Part shown: piece by piece, positions 9,409-18,261 of the stretch
Position numbering within the stretch: the stretch's first letter is position 1
Layout of the letters: the number at the start of each line of letters is the position of its first letter
Assembly: GCA_023663945.1 (NCBI GenBank)
Contig: JAMPGL010000030.1
Location: 1 to 49,980 of the forward strand
Direction: 5' to 3'
DNA length: 49,980 nt
From: Lachnospiraceae bacterium
GTDB taxonomy: Bacteria; Bacillota; Clostridia; Lachnospirales; Lachnospiraceae
The notes under the pieces: generated by a model
Told to the model about the DNA's origin: nothing
What the model saw: the letters and a program-made list of their open reading frames with translations, nothing else
The model's database searches: none
Program-made: the position numbers and the translations under genes

Positions 9409-9564
9409 TCATTCAAATACAGCTTCACATGTCAACGGAATATAATTGCTGTATATCCACTCATAACTGCTTTCTTTCGTTACAGCCACAGTTAATGGAT
9501 ATGCATCCTCCATATATCCCTTTAATGGTGTCTCACAAATAATCAAGTTCTTTCTGTTATCCAT
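9409..9564 (-). CDS. 51-residue translationally coupled ORF, unknown function
   Basis: This small gene has a strong start: AGGAGTGAAA directly before ATG, and its ATG overlaps the stop codon of the ABC-2 ATPase (ATGGATAA). The product starts MDNRKNLIICETPLKGYMED and ends YIPLTCEAVFE, with cysteines at 10 and 46 and no signal peptide or membrane segment. I do not recognise a family. In the +1 frame a further short open stretch (NEYFLPYRGFLV) continues after the stop, so it may be the 5' remnant of a longer gene lost when the downstream ABC pair was joined. A RiPP precursor is possible but no maturation enzyme is adjacent. Confidence 0.55.
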   Translation of the reverse strand: MDNRKNLIICETPLKGYMEDAYPLTVAVTKESSYEWIYSNYIPLTCEAVFE

Positions 9565-10549
9565 TTTCACTCCTAACTTTCCCCTGATAAACTGTCCGTA
9601 TTACATCATCAATATCACTTTCCTTAATACTAATCTCTTTAATCGGCGACTGCTTTCCGATATCGTCAATCAACTGTATTGCCGTAATCTCATTTTTTTT
9701 AAATTTGTAGATCGTCCGCAGATCACTCCATGATACGATTTCCGCCTTTTCATGGGGTACGTGAGTCCACCTGTAAAAGTCGATGCTTAGGAAACGGTAA
9801 GGAGAAATTTTATCGATCAGTTCGTCAAGCGCTCCATCCTCTATGATTTTCCCACTGTCAATGATAATAATTCTTTTACACAGTTCCTGCACATCCCCCA
9901 AGTCATGAGTCGTTAAAATGATTGTTGTCCCATTCCGCTCATTGATCTCCTTGATAAATTTCCTAATAGAATGCTTTACCTCCACATCCAATCCAATCGT
10001 AGGCTCATCCAGAAACAATATTTCCGGAGAATGCAACATGGCCGCCGCCAAATCCCCTCTCATACGCTGTCCCAGAGACAGCTGTCTCACAGGCGTATCT
10101 ATGAATTTGTGAATCTCCAGAATTTCATCGAGCATCTTCAAGGTACGCTGATAGGCAGTATCTTCAATCTGATAAATTCTTTTTAGCAGCTCAAACGATT
10201 CCTCCAGACGAAGATCCCAATTTAACTGGCTTCTCTGTCCAAATACAACACCGATCTTTTTGGTTACCTGCTTCCGGTTTTTCTGCGGAGAAATCCCACC
10301 CACCAATATTTCACCTCCAGTAGGCTTCATGATTCCAGACATCATCTTTACAGTAGTGCTTTTTCCTGCCCCATTCGGACCGATATACGCTACAATGTCA
10401 CCCTGCCCGACTTTGAAGGAGACATCATCCACCGCCCGGACATACTTTACCTCTTGTGTGAACAGATTTTTAACTGCCCCCTTCAACCCTTTTTCTTTTT
10501 TGTTGACCTTGTACTCTTTCACAAGATGATCCACTTCTATTGCATACAT
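9557..10549 (-). CDS. ABC-2 type transporter ATP-binding protein (COG4586-like)
   Basis: A 330-residue ATPase resembling the COG4586 family, which pairs with COG4587 and COG3694 permeases, exactly the two genes found upstream. Walker A GPNGAGKS (57-64), signature LSLGQ (157-161), Walker B ILFLDEPTIGLD (177-188), H-loop TTHD. An insert between the first strand and Walker A (residues 15-38, EYKVNKKEKGLKGAVKNLF) and a C-terminal extension of about 80 residues are typical of this ATPase type. It is the third gene of the leftward set; its stop overlaps the start of the 51-codon ORF. It energises export of an unknown, probably amphipathic, substrate. Confidence 0.87.
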   Translation of the reverse strand: MYAIEVDHLVKEYKVNKKEKGLKGAVKNLFTQEVKYVRAVDDVSFKVGQGDIVAYIGPNGAGKSTTVKMMSGIMKPTGGEILVGGISPQKNRKQVTKKIGVVFGQRSQLNWDLRLEESFELLKRIYQIEDTAYQRTLKMLDEILEIHKFIDTPVRQLSLGQRMRGDLAAAMLHSPEILFLDEPTIGLDVEVKHSIRKFIKEINERNGTTIILTTHDLGDVQELCKRIIIIDSGKIIEDGALDELIDKISPYRFLSIDFYRWTHVPHEKAEIVSWSDLRTIYKFKKNEITAIQLIDDIGKQSPIKEISIKESDIDDVIRTVYQGKVRSENG

Positions 10550-10592
10550 GCTTCTTCCCCCTGCTCAAAAACAAACGTTTTATTTTTTACAG

Positions 10593-11405
10593 TCAGCTTC
10601 CCGCGCTTTCATATCTTTGCGTTCCGACCATAAACACAATCCCGCCAATCCCAAACATCAATACGCCGATCCCAAAAGTCACCAGTGCCATATTAACAGG
10701 TATGTTTCCCACCAGCTTTCCCAAAAGACTTCCGGCAGGGTAAAAGGTAATCCATCCAAGCGGCAGAAGAAAGGTGAACAGCCACTGGATGGGTCTCGGA
10801 TAGATTGTCAGCGGATACATTGTCACACGATCAAACAGTTCCTTGGTAAAATCCACATATCCCGTAGTGCTCTTTGTCCAAAAAGACAGGGAACCACAAA
10901 TGATCCACACCGCTCCGCGGATCAGCGTCCCTCCGATTACTGTGGCTGCCAGTAATAATATATTCTTCAAGTCACAGTGAAAACGTACATTATAACAGCC
11001 ATAGATAAACACAATCAGCCCCGGAATCAGATCCGATACCCCAATCAGGTTAAAATCCATAAAAAGAAACTGAAAAAGAACATTCATAGGACGCAGTAAA
11101 AACTGATCAAGCTGTCCCCGTATAATAAATTTTCCCATATACCATGTCTGTATAAAGAACATCACCGCCAATCCATGACTAAGAACGGAAAGCCCATACA
11201 GAAAGGACAACTCCTGATACCCCCAGCCTGCCAGCGTCCCAAACTGATCAACCACAAATTTGATTGTGGCAAACCCTACAATAAACTGAATCGGGTTTAC
11301 CAAAACCCAACCCAACAAATTGATTGGATATTCTAAAGACGACTGTGCCGACAACCTCATAAATGCCACCGCCACCGAAAAATAATATTTCATTCTTTTG
11401 CCCAT
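10593..11405 (-). CDS. ABC-2 type permease (COG3694-like)
   Basis: A 270-residue membrane protein with six predicted helices, matching the COG3694 ABC-2 permease pattern (YPINLLGWVLVNPIQFIVGF near the N-terminus; FLLRPMNVLFQFLF in the middle loop, the short coupling region). The start is supported by AGGAGGTGG. It lies 43 bp before the ATPase and 43 bp after the other permease, all leftward, so the three encode one complete transporter with two different permease subunits. Confidence 0.84.
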   Translation of the reverse strand: MGKRMKYYFSVAVAFMRLSAQSSLEYPINLLGWVLVNPIQFIVGFATIKFVVDQFGTLAGWGYQELSFLYGLSVLSHGLAVMFFIQTWYMGKFIIRGQLDQFLLRPMNVLFQFLFMDFNLIGVSDLIPGLIVFIYGCYNVRFHCDLKNILLLAATVIGGTLIRGAVWIICGSLSFWTKSTTGYVDFTKELFDRVTMYPLTIYPRPIQWLFTFLLPLGWITFYPAGSLLGKLVGNIPVNMALVTFGIGVLMFGIGGIVFMVGTQRYESAGS

Positions 11406-11448
11406 ACTAATTCCACCTCCTGTGCCTTAAACCCTATGCCGCAATGAT

Positions 11449-12240
11449 TCACCCACCCTGCACCAGCACCTGCTCTGCCATTTTTCTCTGTAATAGAGCA
11501 AATGCCACCAGTAAAAGCACATCCCAAAACAGCTGAACCGACATATGCTCCAAAGCAGTCCAGGCAGAATATTTCCCAATATAGATCCCTAACGGCACCT
11601 GATAGATGTTAACAAACGGCAAAAACTCCAAAATCCTCTGCAACATATCTGGGAAAAACCATAACGGTATCATACTTCCTGACAACAATTTAATAATATA
11701 CGTCTTTACCGCCATCATTGGTCCCATGCTGAACGTTTTGAATGCCCAAAGTCCCAGCATTGCCGCCAACAACCAGTTGATAAAATAAGAGAAAATAAAA
11801 CTGAAAAGAAACAAGATAGCATGTATTGATGATGCCGCTTTCGGCAACCCAAACATCAAAGAACTGATCAGCAAAAGAGGTAACACCTTCTGGAAAAAGG
11901 CTGCCGCCGCCTCCCCCAAATCCTCCGCCAGATACAGGAAATATATGTTCACCGGTTTCAACATATCCAGCGCAACATTTCCTGTTCGGATACTGTCCAA
12001 AATTCTATGTTGTACATTCATGGTCAAAAGATTACTCATCAAGATAGAAATTGTCGTATAAGTCAGCATGTCCTTGCCACTTACCCCCTGGGCGCTGTCT
12101 GTTTCTCCATAGACAGCCATCCAGAAGCAGCAGATGGCAAACATAGTAATGCACTGCACAAAAATAGTTGAAATCACATCAAAACGATAACTCAGTACTG
12201 TTTGAATTTTGACTTTCATTATGTACAAATACTTATTCAT
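11449..12240 (-). CDS. ABC-2 type permease (COG4587-like)
   Basis: A 263-residue permease with six hydrophobic segments. It shares with its neighbour the motif of a short cytoplasmic LKPVN/LRPMN loop (here GNVALDMLKPVNIYFLY). I take the ATG at 12240, preceded by GAGGTG, rather than the in-frame GTG two codons earlier. It is the first gene of the export operon; no clear promoter was identified in the 245 bp to RidA. Function: membrane subunit, together with 10593-11405 and the ATPase 9557-10549. Confidence 0.83.
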   Translation of the reverse strand: MNKYLYIMKVKIQTVLSYRFDVISTIFVQCITMFAICCFWMAVYGETDSAQGVSGKDMLTYTTISILMSNLLTMNVQHRILDSIRTGNVALDMLKPVNIYFLYLAEDLGEAAAAFFQKVLPLLLISSLMFGLPKAASSIHAILFLFSFIFSYFINWLLAAMLGLWAFKTFSMGPMMAVKTYIIKLLSGSMIPLWFFPDMLQRILEFLPFVNIYQVPLGIYIGKYSAWTALEHMSVQLFWDVLLLVAFALLQRKMAEQVLVQGG

Positions 12241-12356
12241 TTTCACCTCAATAAATTAATTTATATTTTAGCATTCCCTTTAATCAATTGTTAAAAAACA
12301 TATCATGATGCAAGGGCAAAAAACCATTAAAAATGTTAGCTCATTAAAATTTTGAA

Positions 12357-12387
12357 CCTTGCTACGAAAATAAAGCTCGTAGCAAGG
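12357..12387. other. Perfect hairpin between RidA and the export operon
   Basis: CCTTGCTACGA (12357-12367) and its exact complement (12377-12387) enclose a 9-base loop. Neither side has a strong U-run, so it is a poor intrinsic terminator. It sits between the RidA stop and the first permease start and may separate or attenuate the two. Confidence 0.5.
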
Positions 12388-12491
12388 TGCAGATTAATTC
12401 ACACGGCAAGGGCTATTATCTCAGCATCATATTCCTTATTTGCAATGAACAAACCCAAGCATTTCTCATGCTACTACTAAAATCAGAACTA

Positions 12492-12848
12492 TCATAGCCC
12501 CTTATATGCAACAGCATCCACCTGAAAACTAATTCCTTCCCTTAAAAATTTTGTTTCATATGCTTTTCTGACTGGATATTTGCCGTGAAACCGCTCTTTG
12601 ATAATTGAAGGCAGAACATTTAGTTGTGTAATATCCTTGAATAAACAGTCCATTTGTACTACTGACTCCAACAGAAGCCCTGCTTTTGCAAGTCTTTCTT
12701 CCAAAATATCGAATGCTCCATTTATCTGTTTTTCGATTGACTCCCCTTCATTTTTCATACAATAGCTTACATATACAAAATCTCCTGCTTCCAAAATTGT
12801 TGTATCTGCCCAAAATTCATCAACTTCTATTCTTTTAATCCCATTCAC
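12492..12848 (-). CDS. RidA/YjgF/UK114 family protein
   Basis: A 118-residue single-domain member of the RidA superfamily, whose archetype hydrolyses reactive enamine/imine intermediates made by PLP enzymes. The strand-rich fold is recognisable: WADTTILEAGDFVYVSYCM, then ILEERLAKAGLLLESVVQMD, and the C-terminal KYPVRKAYETKFLREGISFQVDAVAY. The conserved arginine before the active site is present in PVRKAYE; the position usually Glu in the terminal strand (EIEAIA) is Asp here. It is therefore probably not the classic RidA subgroup and activity is uncertain. GGAGG precedes the start. It is transcribed leftward, divergent from the kinase at 13045. Confidence 0.8.
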   Translation of the reverse strand: MNGIKRIEVDEFWADTTILEAGDFVYVSYCMKNEGESIEKQINGAFDILEERLAKAGLLLESVVQMDCLFKDITQLNVLPSIIKERFHGKYPVRKAYETKFLREGISFQVDAVAYKGL

Positions 12849-12934
12849 TTTATTTACCTCCGCATAAATTACTTATATGCAATTATGTTCTTCGCCCAAT
12901 TTTCAACTACTTCATTTTCTTCAAATACACATTT

Positions 12935-12963
12935 TTGCTTTTTTCCTTTCATTGCATTATAAT
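12935..12963 (+). promoter_or_regulatory. Promoter for the AgrC-like kinase operon
   Basis: TTGCTT (12935-12940) and TATAAT (12958-12963) with a 17-bp spacer, about 80 bp before the kinase start. The surrounding stretch is very AT-rich, so the match could be partly chance. Confidence 0.5.
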
Positions 12964-13044
12964 TATAACACAAAAATATCCTTTTTTAACAAATTATTCC
13001 CAAACGTTAAAAAAGCCGTCCTAAACGTAAACCAAGGAGCAAAT

Positions 13045-14409
13045 ATGAATTTTTCATGGCTATTTTACTGTGCAATATCTTTCATTTATATCAACGCACT
13101 ATTAACAAACATGTGCTTTGAGCAATTAAAGCCTCTGCATCAGTTTACAGTTTATTTATGTTGTACCGCCATTTCATTTTTTATGCCTCAATCAATCGGT
13201 GTATGGACAAATATTATTTCCTTTTCCCTTGTATACCTTTTTATCCTATACCTGCAAAAGCATCCTCTTTTCAATGCTCTTGGCATGGCACTGAATTACA
13301 TACTCGGCGTATCTGTCAACTACATTATTATCGGACTCCTATATCTTTCCGGGCTGGGCGTGGACTTTCTCAATGAAAGTCTCCTCTATTACTTCATTTT
13401 CAACGTAGCGCAAGCCTGCATCATGCAATGCGTCACTTATCCTGCCGGACAGCTTTACCGCAAATTGATTCACGAACGGCTTATCCTTCTCTGCGAAAAC
13501 AGGCAGAAAAAGAAAATAATATACCTGATATCCTTGGAGATCATATTGTGCGGTCTTGTTTTTGTCTTCAACGTGGTGTTTGGAAATTACATTGGATACT
13601 CCTCCACGGTTTTGCTTTTTAATGGAATCTTATTCCTGCTGTTTTTTCTCTCAACCGGAATCATTATCCGGCAGTTATACAAGACCATGCAGGAGGATTA
13701 CGAGCTGAGCGCCCGGATTGCGCAGGCAGAAAATCTAAGGGAATATTCTGACCGACTGGAAAATTTATATCAGGAGATAAGGGGCTTTAAGCATGATTAC
13801 ATGAATATTCTATCCTCCACCTATTCCTATCTGGAAGAGGAGCGTTTTGATGAATTAAAGCAATATTACGAGAAAATTCTGCTGCCGGAAGGCAAAAAGC
13901 TTGCTTTGGAAGATGACCATATCGGCAAATTAAGCAATATAAAAGTGATGGAATTAAAAGGGCTTCTTTATACCAAAGTTTTAAAGGCAGTCGATTCCAA
14001 GCTTCATGTTACTGTAGACATTCCGGAATCTGTTGCTATAATAAATATGGATATTCCTGATCTGGTCAGGATACTCGGCATTTTACTGGACAATGCAATA
14101 GAAGCCGCCCTTCCGACAGATAGGAAGGAGCTTTCCATCGGCATCCTGTGCAGTGAGGAGCAGGACTATATACGCATAGCCAACTCTTGCCTTCCCGTAA
14201 CAAATATGGCGGAGCTTTTTAAAGAAGGATACTCCGAAAAGGAAGGTCACCTTGGAATAGGCTTGCACGAAGCGGAAACGCTTTTGAACAAGCATCCAAA
14301 CGTCCTGCTGAACACGGAATACAAGGATGGCATTTTTATTCAACTGCTCCAACTGCGGCGAATAACCCCGCGCCAGCAATCGGCTATCCACACAGGCACA
14401 GCCACTTGA
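13045..14409 (+). CDS. AgrC-like sensor histidine kinase
   Basis: A 454-residue membrane histidine kinase. Residues 1-210 form about six to seven membrane helices. The phospho-acceptor is H250 in IRGFKHDYMN, the N box is LGILLDNAIEAAL and the G box GHLGIGLHEAE. The long open frame reaches back to 12877, but AAGGAG just before ATG at 13045 and the hydrophobic MNFSWLFYCAISF start decide for the shorter form. It is followed after 37 bp by its LytTR regulator. AgrC-type kinases usually sense cyclic peptides, but no agrB or agrD gene is nearby, so the ligand is unknown. Confidence 0.87.
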   Translation: MNFSWLFYCAISFIYINALLTNMCFEQLKPLHQFTVYLCCTAISFFMPQSIGVWTNIISFSLVYLFILYLQKHPLFNALGMALNYILGVSVNYIIIGLLYLSGLGVDFLNESLLYYFIFNVAQACIMQCVTYPAGQLYRKLIHERLILLCENRQKKKIIYLISLEIILCGLVFVFNVVFGNYIGYSSTVLLFNGILFLLFFLSTGIIIRQLYKTMQEDYELSARIAQAENLREYSDRLENLYQEIRGFKHDYMNILSSTYSYLEEERFDELKQYYEKILLPEGKKLALEDDHIGKLSNIKVMELKGLLYTKVLKAVDSKLHVTVDIPESVAIINMDIPDLVRILGILLDNAIEAALPTDRKELSIGILCSEEQDYIRIANSCLPVTNMAELFKEGYSEKEGHLGIGLHEAETLLNKHPNVLLNTEYKDGIFIQLLQLRRITPRQQSAIHTGTAT

Positions 14410-14446
14410 CTCATTGCCCACAGAACGAAACAACAGGAGGACAGAC

Positions 14447-15175
14447 ATGCTCCCTATTATCATCTGCGATGATCAGGAAACATACAGAACCTATTTGCAA
14501 AATCTGATTGAAAAAGATATTTGTATGGAAGAACTGGATATGGCGGTCGTATTATCCGCCGGTGAGCCAAATGCGGTACTGCACTATATTTCTGAAAACC
14601 GTGCTCCTTTTTTGTACTTTTTGGATGTGGATTTAAGGGACGGCTCCTGCTCCGGGATTGACCTTGCCAGCCAGATCCGCAGGCATGACCCGAGAGGCTT
14701 TATTGTATTCATCACCGTCCACAACGAGCTTTCTCCCATGACTTTTCAATATCGGGTAGAAGCCATGGATTATATTCTAAAGGATGACCCGGAGAACATT
14801 CCTGACCGCGTGAAGCAATGTCTCCTTCATGCAAGGGATCTTTTCTCCTCCAAAAACAATGAAGTCCACAAGGCAGTCCGTTTAAATATTGGGGAGAAGG
14901 TTTTATTCCTCAGTCAGGAAGACATTATATGTCTGCAGGCTTCTCCCAAGGCTCACAAAATCAAAATCTACACGAATGACGGGATTTATGAGCAGGCGGT
15001 CTCCCTTCGTGAAATGGCACAGCAGCTTAATGAGCGCTTTCTTGCCTGCCACAAGTCCTGCATTATTAACCGAAACCATATCAGGCAGATTGATAAGGGA
15101 AAACACCTTGTAACCATGTCAAACGGAATGGAATGTCCTGTTTCTTTCCGAAGGCTGAAAGCTCTATTGGAATAA
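14447..15175 (+). CDS. LytTR family response regulator
   Basis: A 242-residue AgrA-type regulator. Receiver domain residues 3-125 with DD (8-9), phospho-acceptor D60 in LYFLDVDLRDG, Thr in VFITVH and Lys in AMDYILKDD. LytTR DNA-binding domain about 135-240 (EDIICLQASPKAHKIKIYT, CHKSCIINRNHIRQI). The ATG at 14447 is preceded by AGGAGG; an upstream in-frame start at 14414 lacks one. It is cotranscribed with the kinase upstream and probably the DUF5721 gene 15 bp downstream. It differs clearly from the LytTR regulator at 3374-4093. Confidence 0.9.
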   Translation: MLPIIICDDQETYRTYLQNLIEKDICMEELDMAVVLSAGEPNAVLHYISENRAPFLYFLDVDLRDGSCSGIDLASQIRRHDPRGFIVFITVHNELSPMTFQYRVEAMDYILKDDPENIPDRVKQCLLHARDLFSSKNNEVHKAVRLNIGEKVLFLSQEDIICLQASPKAHKIKIYTNDGIYEQAVSLREMAQQLNERFLACHKSCIINRNHIRQIDKGKHLVTMSNGMECPVSFRRLKALLE

Positions 15176-15190
15176 TAAGAAAGGAACCCC

Positions 15191-15694
15191 ATGAAAGCAT
15201 ACAAAATAAAAGAACTGAAAAATTTTATGAGCCGTCTGCTTGGAAGCGGCGCCTTTGACGGCTTTCTGTTAGCGGAAGCCTCCGTTTCCACCTACAACAC
15301 CTTCTTCATTGACGGACACATGAATAAGGACTTCTTTACCGGAGATTTAAACGACGACGTCGTCCTTCCCAAATACGAGTTTTCCATGTGGCAGGATATG
15401 CGCAGTCTGTGCTTTGATTTAATCAAAGGAAAGCGGACTCCGGTAAACTTCAAGTTTGTCCTGCATCTGAAACCAGAGCTGGCGGAGGAGCTTTTGGCAA
15501 AGAATGAATCGGCAGTCTCCTCTCTGGATTTGAAAGCCTTTGTTCTGAATATAAAATACGATGGAAGTGAGCTTACCTGCATCACCGCCACCGCATTTCA
15601 TACTTTTATCCCGGATAAGACACCCGATCAAATCTGGGATGCGTATATGGTACATTTTTTTGAGCAAAATTCTATCAATTATGAATCTTGCTAA
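15191..15694 (+). CDS. DUF5721 family protein
   Basis: A 167-residue soluble protein matching my recollection of DUF5721, a family largely confined to Lachnospiraceae: N-terminal MKAYKIKELKNFMSRLLGS, central FIDGHMNKDFF, and a C-terminal conserved block KYDGSELTCITATAFHTF. No catalytic motif is visible. GAAAGGAACCCC precedes the start. It lies 15 bp after the response regulator, so is probably cotranscribed. Function unknown. Confidence 0.72.
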   Translation: MKAYKIKELKNFMSRLLGSGAFDGFLLAEASVSTYNTFFIDGHMNKDFFTGDLNDDVVLPKYEFSMWQDMRSLCFDLIKGKRTPVNFKFVLHLKPELAEELLAKNESAVSSLDLKAFVLNIKYDGSELTCITATAFHTFIPDKTPDQIWDAYMVHFFEQNSINYESC

Positions 15695-15700
15695 TTTGGG

Positions 15701-15749
15701 AGTTATGGGGGGTAAAATTAATTTTTTTGCAAAATATACCCCCATAACT
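15701..15749. other. Hairpin upstream of the second DUF4143 ATPase
   Basis: AGTTATGGGGGGTA (15701-15714) pairs with TACCCCCATAACT (15737-15749) around a T-rich loop. No U-run follows. It touches the -35 box of the next promoter and could be an operator or a weak terminator for the DUF5721 transcript. Confidence 0.45.
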
Positions 15750-15778
15750 TGCATTTAACGTCTTCAAAATGGTATACT
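15749..15778 (+). promoter_or_regulatory. Promoter for the second DUF4143 ATPase
   Basis: TTGCAT (15749-15754), an 18-bp spacer and TATACT (15773-15778) place the transcript start just before GGAGGTGG and the ATG at 15797. The leader would be only about 12 bases. This argues against the longer in-frame start at 15749, which would begin inside the promoter. Confidence 0.6.
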
Positions 15779-15796
15779 ATTTTGGAGGTGGTAAGA

Positions 15797-17032
15797 ATGA
15801 AGTGGTATCCCAGAGAAAATTATTTAAAAAAAATACGCGGATTTTATCATGATTCAGAAATGATAAAAGTAATAACTGGCGTGAGGCGGTGCGGTAAGTC
15901 CTGCCTTATGCAGACAATAGCAGAGGAATTGGAATTAAACGGCATTGCTTCCCAAAATATTCTCTATATCGATTTAGATAGACGAGGCTTCCGGACAGTC
16001 AAACAGGCAGGGCAGTTAGAGGCGCTCATTGATGAATTATCTGATGATGTATCCGGAATGAAATATATTTTTATTGATGAAATTCAAAATGTCCTTAATT
16101 TTGAAGAAGTGCTCAATGGATACCGTTCAGAAGGCGAATACTCTATTTTTATTACAGGCTCAAATTCATACCTTCTAAGCGGAGAGCTAATAACAAAGCT
16201 CACCGGACGCTATCTGGAATTTGAAATGTATCCTTTAACCTTTGAAGAGTATCTCGGCATGAAAGAATTTCTGGGCTATTCCATAAACACCGACATCACG
16301 CAGGAATTTGAGCTTTTTATCAGAGAGGGCGGATTTCCTAAAACGTTGCAGTACCAGACCATGGAGGACAAGCATACTTATGTGCAGGGGATTGTCTCAG
16401 AAATATTTGAAAAAGATATACGCAAACGGGTAAAAATTAAAAATTCATCTGTTTTTTATCAGATACAAACCTACATCATCAATAATTTCGGAGCCCCCGC
16501 AAGTCTTTCCAATATTCTTTCTGATTTGCGCAAAAATAACTGTAATATAAAACGCGAAACCTTAAATAGATATATTCAGATTTTAATAGATGCTAAAATT
16601 TTATACAAATGTGAGCGTTTTGACTTAAAATCAAGAAAATCGATAACCGGAGAGCATAAATATTATCTGGCAGATTTAAGTTTTTATTTTTCGACTAACA
16701 CGGATAACCGCATTAATTATGGACCTGCCTTGGAAAACATTGTCTATATTTATGCCAAGTCAAAGGGATATGCTGTAAGCATCGGGCGAATCGGCAAACT
16801 GGAATGTGATTTTATTTTGCGCGATACATCTGCTTCCTATTCTTATGTGCAAGTGGCTATGACAATTATGAACAGCATTGAAACTGAAAATCGAGAATAT
16901 GCGCCTTTAGAAAAAATCATGGATAATTACCCCAAATATCTTGTCACCCGTAATGACCTGATTCAGCAGAGAAACGGTATTAAACATGTAAATATCGGTT
17001 CTTTCATGAAAAAAGGCTCCCTGTTTTGTTAA
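15797..17032 (+). CDS. AAA ATPase with DUF4143 domain
   Basis: A 411-residue AAA_14/DUF4143 ATPase: Walker A GVRRCGKSC (about 29-37), Walker B YIFIDEIQNV, sensor-like FITGSNSYLLSGEL, a winged-helix block (NIKRETLNRYIQILIDA) and a C-terminal nuclease-like fold (IGRIGKLECDFILRD then YVQVAM). The start at 15797 is chosen for its GGAGGTGG site. Architecture matches the 4242-5468 protein but sequences are only distantly related, so they are separate subfamilies rather than a recent duplication. It ends at a strong hairpin at 17037-17072. Confidence 0.83.
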   Translation: MKWYPRENYLKKIRGFYHDSEMIKVITGVRRCGKSCLMQTIAEELELNGIASQNILYIDLDRRGFRTVKQAGQLEALIDELSDDVSGMKYIFIDEIQNVLNFEEVLNGYRSEGEYSIFITGSNSYLLSGELITKLTGRYLEFEMYPLTFEEYLGMKEFLGYSINTDITQEFELFIREGGFPKTLQYQTMEDKHTYVQGIVSEIFEKDIRKRVKIKNSSVFYQIQTYIINNFGAPASLSNILSDLRKNNCNIKRETLNRYIQILIDAKILYKCERFDLKSRKSITGEHKYYLADLSFYFSTNTDNRINYGPALENIVYIYAKSKGYAVSIGRIGKLECDFILRDTSASYSYVQVAMTIMNSIETENREYAPLEKIMDNYPKYLVTRNDLIQQRNGIKHVNIGSFMKKGSLFC

Positions 17033-17036
17033 ACGC

Positions 17037-17072
17037 ATTTGGAGAGGGCTTCACAGCTCTCTCCAAATTTGT
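17037..17072. terminator. Bidirectional-type terminator hairpin
   Basis: ATTTGGAGAG(GGCTTCACAGCT)CTCTCCAAAT forms a strong stem 5 bp after the ATPase stop, followed by TTGTATG. It lies between two converging genes. Confidence 0.6.
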
Positions 17073-17111
17073 ATGAACCTATTCAAAATCCATCACCTGA
17101 TCCAAACGGTG

Positions 17112-18068
17112 TTAACCTGCCGTATCCACCGCCGCGCCCTTTAAATCCTCTTCAAGAAGCTTCATCTCGTCCAGAATCTTTTTCACCTTCCGCTGGACAT
17201 CGTCCAAAAGCTCATCGGACTTGGTCATCAGTTCGGTTGAGGCTTTAATCTGCTCCCTGAACTGCTCCTCCTGTGTCTCCTTCTCTTCCTTCTTTTCGGT
17301 CTTTTCTTCCTGCTCTTCTTTCTTTTCTTCTGCTTTCTCGGCGGCTTCCTTCTTCTCTTCCATTTCCTCGTCGATATGGTCTTTGCTCTCATCGATCAGC
17401 ATACCGATAATCTCATCTCTGGCGGCATCTATGATTTCCTTTGCGTTCTTTTGCGCCTCCACCATAGGATCCTTTTTGAGGCGTTCCAGCTTAATGGAAG
17501 TAATGACCGCCGTCTCTGTCTTCATGACCGTTTCTGCCTCGGCAATCTCATCCTCGTACAGTCCGCCGCCATTCTTCATTTCCAGAGAGCGCGTCTGATA
17601 CTCCGTAAGGCCGTTCTCCTTAATCTGCGCAATCTGTTCCTCTTCTTCTTTGGAAAGATAAACCTCGGAACCGGGCTTCTTAGCATTGATTTCCTTTTCC
17701 AGAAGCTTTAAATCCATCTCCTCCTGCGAGTCCGCCGCTACCCCGTATTTGTCTCTGAGCTCTTCCCGTTCCTTGGCAATCCTGCCAAGCTCGCCCTTTG
17801 CCTGTCTGATGATGTCCCGGCTTTCCTCAACTCTGGCTCTCCGCTGTTCTATATCATCGTCAATCTTCCTGTCATTCGCCCAGGTATCGCCCACTATCTT
17901 CATTGCCTGCTTCTGAGCCTGCTGCTTTTTCTGCTGAATTGGGTCAATCACCTTGTTAAGACTGCCCGCAAAAATGCTCTTCTTATCCGATTCCTTCTGT
18001 GCGCCCTCCTGCCCGTGTCTGGCGCGGAGCGTGTCGTCTCCCATAAAAATTGTCTGATTTACTCTCAC
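17112..18068 (-). CDS. Coiled-coil protein, function unknown
   Basis: A 318-residue, highly charged, helical protein with no membrane segment or signal peptide. Heptad-rich stretches cover about 55-110 and 200-318, including a Glu/Lys-only run (EEKKEAAEKAEEKKEEQEEK, about 236-255). The N-terminus MRVNQTIFMGDDTLRARHG is distinct. The start is GTG with AAGGAGG. Upstream at 18144-18171 is a good sigma-28-type promoter, suggesting membership of a motility or cell-surface regulon. I do not recognise a named family; the neighbourhood (DUF3048 exoprotein, FliD-tail-like protein) is consistent with an envelope-associated role. Confidence 0.6.
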   Translation of the reverse strand: MRVNQTIFMGDDTLRARHGQEGAQKESDKKSIFAGSLNKVIDPIQQKKQQAQKQAMKIVGDTWANDRKIDDDIEQRRARVEESRDIIRQAKGELGRIAKEREELRDKYGVAADSQEEMDLKLLEKEINAKKPGSEVYLSKEEEEQIAQIKENGLTEYQTRSLEMKNGGGLYEDEIAEAETVMKTETAVITSIKLERLKKDPMVEAQKNAKEIIDAARDEIIGMLIDESKDHIDEEMEEKKEAAEKAEEKKEEQEEKTEKKEEKETQEEQFREQIKASTELMTKSDELLDDVQRKVKKILDEMKLLEEDLKGAAVDTAG

Positions 18069-18143
18069 TATACAACCTCCTTGTTCTGTCCGTTTACCAT
18101 ATCGTTCCGTCGAATGGCAGACACTTACCCATATCTATTATGA

Positions 18144-18171
18144 ATATCGGCTTATCTGCTCCTTTTCTTTA
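18144..18171 (-). promoter_or_regulatory. Sigma-28 (SigD)-like promoter
   Basis: On the minus strand TAAA (18168-18171), a 16-bp spacer and GCCGATAT (18144-18151). This agrees with the Bacillus SigD consensus TAAA-N14-16-GCCGATAT. It is about 75 bp before the GTG start of the coiled-coil gene. Confidence 0.55.
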
Positions 18172-18261
18172 TACCATGGAAACCGGTTTTCTCTGTGATT
18201 CATATATCGAAAGATTTCCCTTATCCCCAAAGGGAAATGTCGTCAAATGACCTTTTTCTGT

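Noticed and set aside
9409-9564. RiPP/bacteriocin precursor assignment for the 51-codon ORF
   Set aside because: No double-glycine leader, no lanthionine, radical-SAM or cyclase gene, and the adjacent ABC genes lack a C39 peptidase domain, so only unknown function is stated.
12877-13044. Longer N-terminus for the AgrC-like kinase
   Set aside because: The extra 56 codons cover an AT-rich region containing a likely promoter and lack a ribosome site; AAGGAG before 13045 supports the shorter start.
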